Shown: positions 55,811-64,000 of the stretch, piece after piece
How positions within the stretch are numbered: position 1 is the stretch's first letter
Layout: each line of letters starts with the position of its first letter
Origin: Rhinopithecus roxellana
Lineage: Eukaryota; Chordata; Mammalia; Primates; Cercopithecidae
NCBI RefSeq assembly: GCF_007565055.1
Contig: NC_044559.1
Location: 40,728,546 to 40,792,545 of the forward strand
Length of the DNA stretch: 64,000 bases
Direction: 5' to 3'
Made by a program: the position numbers and the translations under genes
The notes under the pieces: generated by a model
Told to the model about the DNA's origin: nothing
Seen by the model: only the letters and a program-made list of their open reading frames with translations
Database searches by the model: none

Positions 55811-56610
55811 AAAATACATAACAAAGTTGACAGAAGTAAAAAGAGAAATAGACAAATCCACAATCATAGTGGGAGATGTCAAGACACATTTCTGAGGAAA
55901 TGCTGGACTAAGCAGGAAAAAAACAAGGTTAGGGTAACGGTAAACTGTGAAGAGAAGTGTCTGGAGGAAAAGAGAAAGGTATCGGGTCTAGTTGTGGGAA
56001 AGAGGGGTTGGCAGGAAGAGGGGTATTGAGGGCAGATGGAGAAATGGAGAGAAGGGGAGGGTCTTTGTGGGCCCCTCTTTCTGGAGGATTAATTCTATAA
56101 GATCCTTTCAGCATGAATGGTATAAGGGAACTGCGTCGTTTCCTTTGTTCCTTCATCCAGACTATACTGGTTGCTCTGTGAGATCTACCTGTACCTCCAG
56201 TCTATCAGGCATGTGAACCAGAGCAACTCCACCTTGAACACGAGCTGGGTAAAATGAGGCTGAAACCTACTCGGCTGCATTCCCAGAAGGTTAGGCATTC
56301 TAAGTCACAGGATGAGACGGGAGGTCAACACAAGATACAGGTCACAGAGACCTTGCTGATAAAACAGCCTGCAGTAGAGCAGCCAGCCAAAACCCACCGA
56401 AACCAAGATGGCAATGAGAGTGACCTCACTGCTATGCTCCCACCAGCACCGTGACAGTTTACAAATGCCATGGCAACATCAGGAAATTACCCTATTTGGT
56501 CTCAAAAGGGGAGGCATGAATAATCCACTGCTTGTTTAGCATATCATCAAGAAATAACCATAAAAACGGGCAAGCAGCAGCCCTTGGGGTTGCTCTGTCT
56601 TTGCTGTAGC

Positions 56611-56925
56611 TAATTTTTTTTTTCTTTCTTTTTTTTCTTTTTTTGAGATGGAATCTCACTTTGTCGCCCAGGCTGGAGTGCAGTGGTGCGATCTCGGCTC
56701 ACTGCAAGCTCTGCCTCCCAGGTTCACACCATTCTCCTGCCTCAGCCTTCTGAGTAGCTGGGACTACAGGCGCGCGCCACCATGCCCGGCTAACTTTTGT
56801 ATTTTTAGTAGAGACAGGGTTTCACCATACTTGTCAGGCTGGTCTTGAACTCCTGACCTCAGGTGATCCACCCGCCTCGGCTTCCCAAAGTGCTGGGATT
56901 ACAGATGTGAGCCACCATGCCCAGG
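56611..56925 (-). repeat. Alu, full length
   Basis: Antisense Alu inserted in LTR copy B. Confidence 0.92.
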
Positions 56926-56926
56926 A

Positions 56927-57232
56927 TTTGTTTTGTTTTGTTTTGTTTTGTTTTGAGACAAATCAGCTCTGTCACACAGGCTGGAGTGCAGTGGCGCGAT
57001 CTCGGCTCACTGCAATCTCTGCCTCCTGGGTTCAAGCGATTCTTCTGCCTCAGCCTCCTGAGTAGCTGAGATTATAGGCGTGCGCCACCACACCGGCTTA
57101 TTTTTGTATTTTTAGTAGAGATGGGGTTTCACCATGTTGGTCAGGCTGGTCTCGAACTCCTGACCTCATGATCCGCCCCGCCTTGGCCTCCCAAAGTGCT
57201 GGGATTACAGGCATGAGCCATTGTGCCTGACC
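56927..57232 (-). repeat. Alu, full length, (TTTTG)n tail
   Basis: Second antisense Alu in LTR copy B; its tail is an (TTTTG)n run at 56,929-56,953. Confidence 0.92.
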
Positions 57233-57361
57233 ACACTAGCCATTCTTATATTCCTTTACTTTCTTAATAAACTTGCTTTCACTTTACCCTGCAGACTCAC
57301 CCTGAATTCTTTCTTGTGAGCGATCCAAGAACACTCTCTTGGGGACCCCTTTCCCATAGCA

Positions 57362-57711
57362 AGTATGTTGTGGCCTCCTTAGCAGTCAGTGGGGACTAGT
57401 AAGGTGGCCAAAAGGGTGGTAAGCACTTTCTGATCAACTGGGTGAGTGTCTCCAGCAGAGCTGTAGCCCTCCACCCCTGCCATGGAGGTGCCACCAGGTG
57501 TCACTAAACTTAGAGAGTCCTATGGTCTGAGGCAGTTTCAAAATTGAGAGTGAGACTGAATATTTAATTCCTGTCCCATCTCTCCCCGCTGTATTTTAGC
57601 AAGAAGTACTCCAGGACACAGAAGAGAAGCCTGTCCTATGTGGATTACACAGGTATATTGATACCTACTATACAGCAGACATTATTCTAATTGCTGCTAA
57701 GAAACAGAGTA
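57362..57711. other. intergenic, no gene seen
   Basis: Possibly continues as older LTR-related sequence ('tgaatatttaattcctgtcc'), not classified. Confidence 0.35.
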
Positions 57712-58031
57712 GGCCGGGTGCAGTGGCTCATGCCTGTAATCCCAGTACTTTGGGAGGGCAAAGTGGGAGGGTCATTTGAGCCTAGGAGACCAACCTGGGA
57801 AGCATGGTGCGACCTTGTCTCCCCTGAAAATACAAAATAAAAAAGCTGGGCATGATGGTGCATGCCTGTAGTCCCACCTACTTGGGAGGCTGAGGTAGGA
57901 GGATCACTTGAGCCCAGGAGTTCGAGGCTGCAGCAGTGAGCCATGATTGTGCCACTGCACTCCACAGCCTGGGTCATAGAGTGAGACCCTGTCTCAAAAA
58001 AAAAAAAAAAAAAAAAAAGAAAAAGAAAAAG
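57712..58031 (+). repeat. Alu, full length, old
   Basis: Diverged sense Alu (AluJ-like) with an A24 tail. Confidence 0.9.
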
Positions 58032-58557
58032 AAACGCAGTGAGCTTCAGACTGGAATATAAAGATGGGTAAAGCCTATCCATTGTCTTCAGACCTAATAG
58101 GGGCAAGGGGGTAAGGGCAGTGAATCGAATAAACCAGCAGTTTGAATACAGTATGCTGGGGTAACTCAGGACAGAGCACAATGGGCTAAGAAGATGAAGA
58201 GTAATCGGGTGCTGGAGAGGGGAGAGAGAGACAGTAGATTAGGAGAATCTAGTTAAGAGTCTGAAATGGGAAGAGGATCTTCTGGGGAGCAGGAACATCA
58301 TGAACAAAAGCCTGCAGGTGCGAAAGCATGACGTGCATTCAGGGAAAATTGTATCCCACAGGTATTACTGAATGCTACTCTATACCTGGCACTGTGCTAG
58401 GAGTTCGATGTACCTTGACGAACAAGACTCAGTCCTTCCCCACAAATTGCTCAGGGATCTTTAGTAGGGCAGGCGGAAAAGGAATGGGGAGCTGTTCTAC
58501 AGTGAGCTGTCTGGAGCAGCTGGGGCATACAGTGTTTGCAAAAAAGTAATGAGAAAT
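58032..58557. other. intergenic, no gene seen
   Basis: Apparently unique sequence with a MIR-like patch near 58,365-58,440 ('ctctatacctggcactgtgc'). Confidence 0.4.
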
Positions 58558-58826
58558 GGCCAGGTGTGGTGGCTTTGGCTGGGGGTGGTGGCTCATGCCT
58601 GTAATCCCAGCACTTTGGGAGGCCGAGGCGGGCGGATCACGAGGTCAGGAGATCAAGACCGTCCTGGCTAACACGATGAAACCCCGTCTCTACTTTAGAG
58701 GCTAAGGTAGGAGAATGGCGTGAACCTGGGAGGCGGAGCTTGCAGTGAGCCGAGATCGCGCCACTGCACCCCAGCCTGGGCAACAGAGTGAGACTCCATC
58801 TCAAAAAATAAAAATAAAAAAAAAAA
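58558..58826 (+). repeat. AluY-like with internal deletion, plus Alu head remnant
   Basis: An Alu head 'ggccaggtgtggtggctt' is immediately followed by a second start 'tggctgggggtggtggctca'. The second Alu lacks about 50 bp between 'ctctac' and 'gaggctaaggtaggag'. Confidence 0.88.
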
Positions 58827-59352
58827 GAATGAGAAATATGGCTGTCAGGTTACGAAGGGCTGTCGTACACCTTACGAGGTGAAGACACAGCCAGAATATA
58901 ACCAGCTCCACCTTTGAAGCTCTGTATTAGAGCTGGGTGCTGCTCAAGAGTCCCAGCACAAGTGATCACACACAGCTGTCAATGCCTCCTGGACGTGACT
59001 TAGCAAGTCTGGGAGGCATTTGAAGTGAAATATCAGGCATCCAACCCAAGCTGCTAGCAGCCTGATTAGAAAGGCAGGGTTGATGAAGACAGGGCGGCAG
59101 TCACTGTGCCTCCTCTCTTTCCAGGGAGGTAAGAAAAGAAGAGGCCTCTGAGAGGAGACCCACCCTGTCCTGGGGAGGCCGAGGGCCCAATGCATTGGTG
59201 CCAATGACATGGGGCTCACAGTCTCTGTTCGAAGACGATCCCACCATCCACTCTTCTGAGACCTTGATTTTTCAGTTGTCCCAGCTCTGTTGTGTGTCTA
59301 ACTTCTCCTCTTGATTTATCCCGAGCAACATAAATATATCTTTAAGTTGATA
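58827..59352. other. intergenic, no gene seen
   Basis: No coding or RNA gene recognised. Confidence 0.4.
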
Positions 59353-59660
59353 GGCCTGGCGTGGTGGCTCACACCTGGATTCCCAGCACTTTGGGAGGCT
59401 GAGGTAGGTGGATCACGAGATCAGGAGTTCAAGACCAGTCTGACCAATGTGATGAAACCCTGTCTCTACTAAAAATACAAAACTTAGCAAGACATGGTGG
59501 TGGGCACCTGTAGTCCCAGCTACTCACGAGGCTGAGGCAGGAGAATCACTTGAACCCGGGAGGCGGAGGTTGCAGTGAGCCGAGATTGCGCCACTGCACC
59601 CCAGCCTGGATGACAGAGTGAGGCTCCATCTCAAAAAACAAACAAACAAACCAAAAAAAC
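59353..59660 (+). repeat. Alu, full length, with microsatellite tail
   Basis: Sense Alu. Its left target duplication 'atatctttaagttg' (59,336-59,349) reappears as 'tatctttaagttg' at about 59,759, beyond the microsatellite. Confidence 0.92.
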
Positions 59661-59762
59661 CATATCTATCTATCTATCTATCTATCCATCCATCCATTCA
59701 TCCATTCATCCATCCATCCATCCATCCATCCATCCATCCATCCATCCATCTATCTATCTATC
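59661..59762 (+). repeat. (ATCT/ATCC)n microsatellite
   Basis: About 100 bp of tetranucleotide units in blocks ATCT, ATCC/ATTC, ATCC, ATCT. It lies between the Alu tail and the Alu's right target duplication, so grew at the Alu/target junction. Confidence 0.95.
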
Positions 59763-59854
59763 TTTAAGTTGTTCTCACCACTCTATCCTATTGTTGCCCC
59801 ATCTCTCTCCTCCCTGCAAAATTAAACTTCTTAAAGGAGTTATCCACACTCACT

Positions 59855-59915
59855 GCCTCTACCTCCTCACTTCCTGTTCTGTTCCCTCTACCTCCTCACT
59901 TCCTGTTCTGTTCTA
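59855..59915 (+). repeat. tandem duplication, about 30-bp unit
   Basis: 'ctctacctcctcacttcctg' plus 'ttctgttc' occurs twice in a row. Confidence 0.9.
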
Positions 59916-60263
59916 GTTCCTTTGGAATAGAGACCCATCTGGCTGGCTCTAGGGAGCTTCTTCCTGTAGGGACACACTGGCAACCAGGTGCAAATCTAGC
60001 AATAGATCCTCTGGGTCTGGATTTCCCTTTCTTTTCCAGAGTCCTTTCTAGCCCCTCTCCAGGCTGTCTCCCTCTTCCACATGGCCTCAGTCACCTGCTC
60101 TACACAAATCCGTTCCGACTTTCTGTATCTTCTCAGCCTCACCCCAGACCTCTTACCCAAGACGCTGAATGATAGCTGGCCTCATGGAAACCTGGAACAG
60201 AGGCTGCGAACTCGTCAGGATGGGCTCCTCCTCCTCTCTACCCTGCCCTCTCCTTCCTCATCT

Positions 60264-60264
<1 letters not shown>

Positions 60265-60303
<39 letters not shown>
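60265..60303 (+). repeat. (TG)n microsatellite
   Basis: About 19 TG dinucleotides, uninterrupted from 60,267. Confidence 0.97.
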
Positions 60304-60304
<1 letters not shown>

Positions 60305-60901
60305 TGCTTCTCTCTGACCATCTCTGCCATTTCCCCCACTCTCTACTTACCCATCTGGCACCATCCCGTAATGACCACTCCAGCTTCAGTCAACTTCAGG
60401 ATCTTTAGCCCAGCTCCTACCATCAGCAGATGCTCAAGAGATGGAACCTAATTAGCCTGGTAATTTCTTCAAGTGAGGAGACAAGTCATAGGTCACTGGC
60501 CTCAGATTACAGGATGTGACTCTTTAGGGCCACAGGATGGTGGACAGGACAGCCTCCCCTAGAGGTGGGGGGGAAAGCAGGCCACGAGAAGCAGCTTTGT
60601 ATGCCTCCCATTCACGCCTCCACCCAGGGCATTGGCCTATGTGTTCAGCAGCCCGGAAACTGCTTTCACTGAGGTCATAAACAGTGTCTTTGTTGTTGAA
60701 TCCAATGGACGGTATTCCTTTCTTCCTGTGTATAAATGTTCAGTGGCTTCTGGAGCTGTTGACCCTTTTCCTGCCCCCTTCCCTGTAACTCCCAAGAGAT
60801 TTACCATCTTTAGTTTTCCTCTTGTATTTTGGCTATTTCCTTCCAGCCTATGTTGTGGGCTCCTCTTTCTCTGCCTGTGCTTTCAAAGCTGACCATCCCC
60901 T
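60304..60901. other. intergenic, no gene seen
   Basis: Pyrimidine-rich sequence between the two direct repeats; no gene. Confidence 0.4.
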
Positions 60902-61257
60902 TGGTCTGGATTTTCCTTTCCTTTCCAGAGTCCTTTCTAGTCCCTCTCCAGGCCATCTGCCTCTTCCACATGGCCTTGGTCACCTGCTCTATACGAATCC
61001 GTTCCGACTTTCTGTATGTGCACGACCTCATCCCAGACCTCACCCAGCTGGACAGCTCCACCTAGACGTCCCACAGGTATCTCAAAGTCATTGTATGCAC
61101 AGTGGCACTCCATCCCCCTTCTACCTTCTTCTCCCTGATGTTTCCTACTTCAGGAGATGGTGCCACCCAGTTGCCCAGGCCAGAAACAGCATCATGCTTA
61201 ATACCTTCTTTCCTTCACGCTAAACCCAACCAAACACCAAACATGAAAGAATTGACA

Positions 61258-61560
61258 GGCCAGGTGCAGTGGATCACACCTGTAATCCCAGCACTTTGGG
61301 AGGCTGAGGTGGGTGGATCACCAGAGGTCAGGAGTTTGAGACCAGCCTGACCAACATGGTGAAACCCCATCTCACATACAAAAAATTAGCTGGGCATGGT
61401 GGTGTGTGCCTGTAATCCCAGCTACTTGTGAGGCTGAGGCAGGAGAATCACTTGAACCTGGGAGGCAGAGGTTTCAGTGAGCCGAGATTGTGCCACTGCA
61501 CTCCAGCCTGGGCAACAAGAGCAAAACTCTTTTGCTCAAAAAAAAAAAAAAAAAAAAAAA
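61258..61560 (+). repeat. Alu, full length
   Basis: Sense Alu with A25 tail. Confidence 0.93.
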
Positions 61561-62399
61561 ATCGACAATAATCCCTTCATATATCAAATATCCAGTGTTC
61601 TACTTTCGGAGCTTCCATCTTTTCTTTTTCCTTCCTGCCACCACCATCATTCTTGGAGTCATTCTCCTAAACGGGCTCTTCACTTACAGTCTTCCAACCA
61701 CCCAATCCAGTAACCCCCACTGAGTTACTCTCCCCATGGCCAGAGGGCTATTTTCCTGCCTCCTTCCTCCTTTTAAAAAGAAATGTGGTTTTGTCACAGG
61801 ATCCTTGGGGTGTCATTTTTCCAGATGGAAAACCTCTGTGGCCAGCAGCGCCTTCTGCCTGAATATTGCTCCTGCCCACTGGGCTCATCCCATCCACTTG
61901 GCCCGGTAGGCTGTGTCGGGTCCCACACCTGCCAAGGGCAAGCCAGGCGTGGAGTGGTGGGTGTGTGGGCGAGCAAGCATGGGGTCTGGCCACTGTGCAC
62001 AGCCAGGCATGCTGGCTGCTATGGTGGGACAAGCAGCTCCAGGTGCCACCACAGGTGATGGCTCCATGAAAAGCTGTGGCTGGACCAGATGTACTGCATG
62101 TGGCTTCTGCTGCAGGCGCCCATGTCTGAATGAGGGTAATGTGGTGGCACCTGCAAACCTGGAGATGCCAGGAACTGCAGAGCCCCAAAGAGCTGTCGCA
62201 GCCCTGGCATGGAGAGCCCCTAGGTCTGAGGTCCCCGAAGGGCCAGAGCTCTTCTCTTCTTGTTGCCTGCAATGTGGTGAGCCAGGGGGTTGTTTCAGCC
62301 CTGTTTGTGTTACAGTTCTTTCGGTACCACCATTCGGCAGGTCCCGAGTTCTTGTCATGCATCTAGGAAGAATGAGGTACACAGACAACTAGAGGGTGA
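61561..62399. other. intergenic, possible ERV-derived segment
   Basis: A 204-codon open frame on the minus strand (62,362-61,748) overlaps three others in this GC-rich stretch. 62,290-62,370 ('ttacagttctttcggtacca', 'caggtcccgagttcttgtca') resembles repeat-derived DNA I have seen beside the downstream array. I cannot assign a gene. Confidence 0.35.
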
Positions 62400-62830
62400 G
62401 TGAGGTGGAGAGGAGCTTCATTGAGTGACAGAACAGCTCTCAGGAGACCCAAAGTGGCTAGCTCCTATTCACAGGCAGGTCATTCTGACGAGTCAAGGAG
62501 ACCGAAGCAGGTAGCTCCTTCCTGCAGCTGGTAGTCCCAACGTTGGTCTGTAGCCCTCAGCAGAGAGGAGTCCCAGAGCAGGTAGCTCCTATCTGCAGGC
62601 AGGTCGTCCCAATGTCTGCAGCCCTCAGTGGAGAGGAGACCCAGAGGAGTTAGCTCCTATCTGCAGCAGGTCATCCCAAAGTCTCTGAGAGTCTGGTTGA
62701 GTTGAGGTTTTTTATGGGCTTCAGAAGGGAGAAAGTGTGTGCTGATTGGTCCATCGGTGGCCATGAGCGGGCCTGAAAAAAGCACCATAAGTTCTCACTT
62801 CAGGCTGCAGACTGCACCCAGAACTGACCA
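62400..62830 (-). repeat. LTR-like segment with four 65-70-bp tandem units
   Basis: Units beginning near 62,440, 62,498, 62,567 and 62,634 share 'gagcaggtagctcct', 'tctgcaggcaggtcgtccca' and 'gccctcagcagagaggag'. The flanks ('gagcttcattgagtgacaga', 'gctgattggtccatcggtgg', 'aagcaccataagttctcac') look like one end of an endogenous retroviral repeat; the family is not named and the strand is a guess. Confidence 0.5.
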
Positions 62831-63511
62831 CCCAGCCCCCATGATTTAGGCTCTCCCTGGCTTGAAGGTGGGGCTTCACTGGGGACCCACCTCTTTCCAC
62901 CCAGAAGCCTGTCTGCCTCCTGCCACCATCTACATGTCACCCACCACACTCAGGCTGTTCATGCTGGGGGTTTCCTGAAGACCCATGCCGAGCCACCCTC
63001 ACCACCCGCTTGGCCTCCCTCCCATGATCATTGGTGTCCAAAGTCTGGAGGGGGCCGAGGTGGCAGGGGACTGGTTTGTCAGCTCCACCCCAAGTGCATT
63101 CACACCCGGCTAGGTTTCAACAGCACATGGGCTTGGCCACAACTTTGCTCTGAATCAGAGCAGACACCAGGAGTGGGGACAGACCAGGCAGGGGGAGCAG
63201 GTGCTTCTGAGCCTTCAGGGGCAGGGGGTCTTCCTGGGTCCCCGAGAGGGCAAGGTTTCCTGGGTCTGCAGCTGCGGCTGGGCAGCTGCAGCTGTGCCTA
63301 GGAGTGCAGGGCTCCCACCTGTTCTTGGCGCCGGCTCTGTGGAGCGCACAGCCAGGGCTGTGCCTCTGCTACTGCAGCTGGTGTCTTCACAGCGGCTGCT
63401 CGAGATGGGCCGCCACTCCCGTCGGTTTTAGTACTTTCATATATACACAGACTCAAACCACTATAAAAAAAAAATAGAGGCAGGACAGTTTCAATATAAA
63501 TACATACATTT
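62831..63511. other. intergenic, GC-rich, no gene seen
   Basis: GC-rich stretch (63,180-63,420) with CTGCAG-rich runs ('gctgcggctgggcagctgca'). No exon or promoter can be defended. Confidence 0.35.
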
Positions 63512-63518
63512 GTTACTT

Positions 63519-63811
63519 TTTTTTTTTTTTTTTGAGATGGAGTTTTGCTCTTGCTGCCCAGGCTGGAGTGCGGTGGCGTGATCTTGGCTCGCTGCAACCT
63601 CCACCTCCCAGGTTCAAGCAATACTCCTGCCTCAGCCTCCCGAGGAGCTGGGATTACAGGCATGCATCACCATGCCAGGCTAATTTTGTATTTTTAGTAG
63701 AGATGGGGTTTCTCCATGTTGAACCCGCTGGTCTTGAACTCCCCACCTCAGGTAATCCACCTGCCTCGGCCTCCCAAAGTTCTGGGATTACAGGCACGAG
63801 CCACCGTGCCC
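63519..63811 (-). repeat. Alu, full length
   Basis: Antisense Alu between 'tttgttacttttt' and 'tttgttacttttaac' flanks. Confidence 0.93.
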
Positions 63812-63852
63812 TCTTTTGTTACTTTTAACATTTTTATTGTGCAGTTTGTTTG

Positions 63853-64000
63853 TTTTTTTTTTTTTTGAGACAGGGTCTCACTCTATTGCCTAGGCTGGAG
63901 TACAGTAGTGTGAACACTGCTCACTGCAGCCTCAACCTTTTGAGCTCAAGTAATCCTCTCGCCTTGGCCTCCTAAGCAACTGGGCCACCATGCCTGGCCT
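63853..64000 (-). repeat. Alu, cut by window edge
   Basis: Antisense old Alu (AluJ-like); the right-hand part lies beyond the window. Confidence 0.9.

Larger units (their letters stand above)
56212..57361 (+). repeat. solo LTR (ERV1 type), copy B, sense, split by two Alus
   Basis: Begins 'tgtgaaccagagcaactcca', passes 'aggttaggcattctaagtca' and 'ggggaggcatgaataatcca', is interrupted by Alus from about 56,611 to 57,232, then ends 'agccattcttatattcct' to 'ggggacccctttcccatagca'. It matches copy A in reverse. Confidence 0.75.
60012..61046 (+). repeat. pair of about 145-bp direct repeats
   Basis: 60,012-60,158 and 60,902-61,046 share 'cagagtcctttctag', 'cccctctccaggc'/'tccctctccaggc', 'cctcttccacatggcct' and 'aatccgttccgactttctgt'. 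They are about 890 bp apart with roughly 85-90% identity by eye. Confidence 0.85.

Noticed and set aside
60810..61223. Opposed frames of 83 and 133 codons
   Set aside because: They lie in a duplicated pyrimidine-rich segment with no domain or splice signals.
61748..62362. 204-codon minus-strand frame near the right end
   Set aside because: Three other frames overlap it, and the sequence looks repeat-derived. No recognisable protein.
1..64000. CRISPR arrays, operons, ribosome-binding sites, phage or plasmid features
   Set aside because: The window is primate nuclear DNA. The tandem arrays at 50,274, 59,661 and 62,430 are direct repeats or microsatellites without spacer structure.

Overview
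This is a 64-kb stretch of a catarrhine primate genome, most likely an Old World monkey. The coding exons of BAG3 are almost the human ones. Many Alu copies are young and carry variants I associate from memory with cercopithecine AluY lineages (start 'gctcaagcctgtaatc', internal 'actagccgggcgaggtgg', right arm 'gagatccggccactgcac'). A recent endogenous retrovirus is also present. The species call is an inference.

Layout. 1-11,200 is intergenic DNA upstream of BAG3: Alus, MIR and MaLR fragments, and a Tigger-like DNA transposon broken by three Alus. About 11,220-12,580 is a CpG island with the BAG3 promoter (AP-1 site, two heat-shock elements) and exon 1. 12,134-36,775 holds the three BAG3 introns and exons 2 and 3. 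36,776-37,594 is the terminal coding exon, with two polyadenylation signals downstream. The four coding exons (180+327+402+819 nt, all joined in phase 0) encode 575 aa, the human length: WW domain, two IPV motifs, two 14-3-3-type RSxSxP motifs, a proline-rich region and the BAG domain.

38,200-64,000 is intergenic DNA downstream of BAG3, built largely of retroelements. It includes a full-length processed TXN (thioredoxin) retrocopy with a 15-bp target duplication, later split by an Alu; a 5'-truncated L1; a 4.2-kb provirus; an inverted pair of older solo LTRs; microsatellites; and local duplications.

The most unusual element is the provirus at 47,435-51,631. Two LTRs of 489 and 486 bp, about 99% identical, lie between 5-bp direct repeats (TTTAC). 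Where gag, protease and most of RT should be, there is an intronless 5' piece of the host ribosomal-protein mRNA RPL24. It has a complete start codon and 90 uninterrupted RPL24 residues in the sense orientation. Its 5' junction falls inside the tRNA primer-binding site and its 3' junction inside pol. There is no poly(A) or target duplication around the RPL24 piece. This is what retroviral capture of a host mRNA by template switching would leave, not an L1-made pseudogene inserted into a provirus. Downstream pol is still open through RNase H and integrase with catalytic residues present; env is only a degraded remnant next to three near-perfect 112-bp tandem repeats. The element lacks most genes and could have moved only with proteins supplied in trans.
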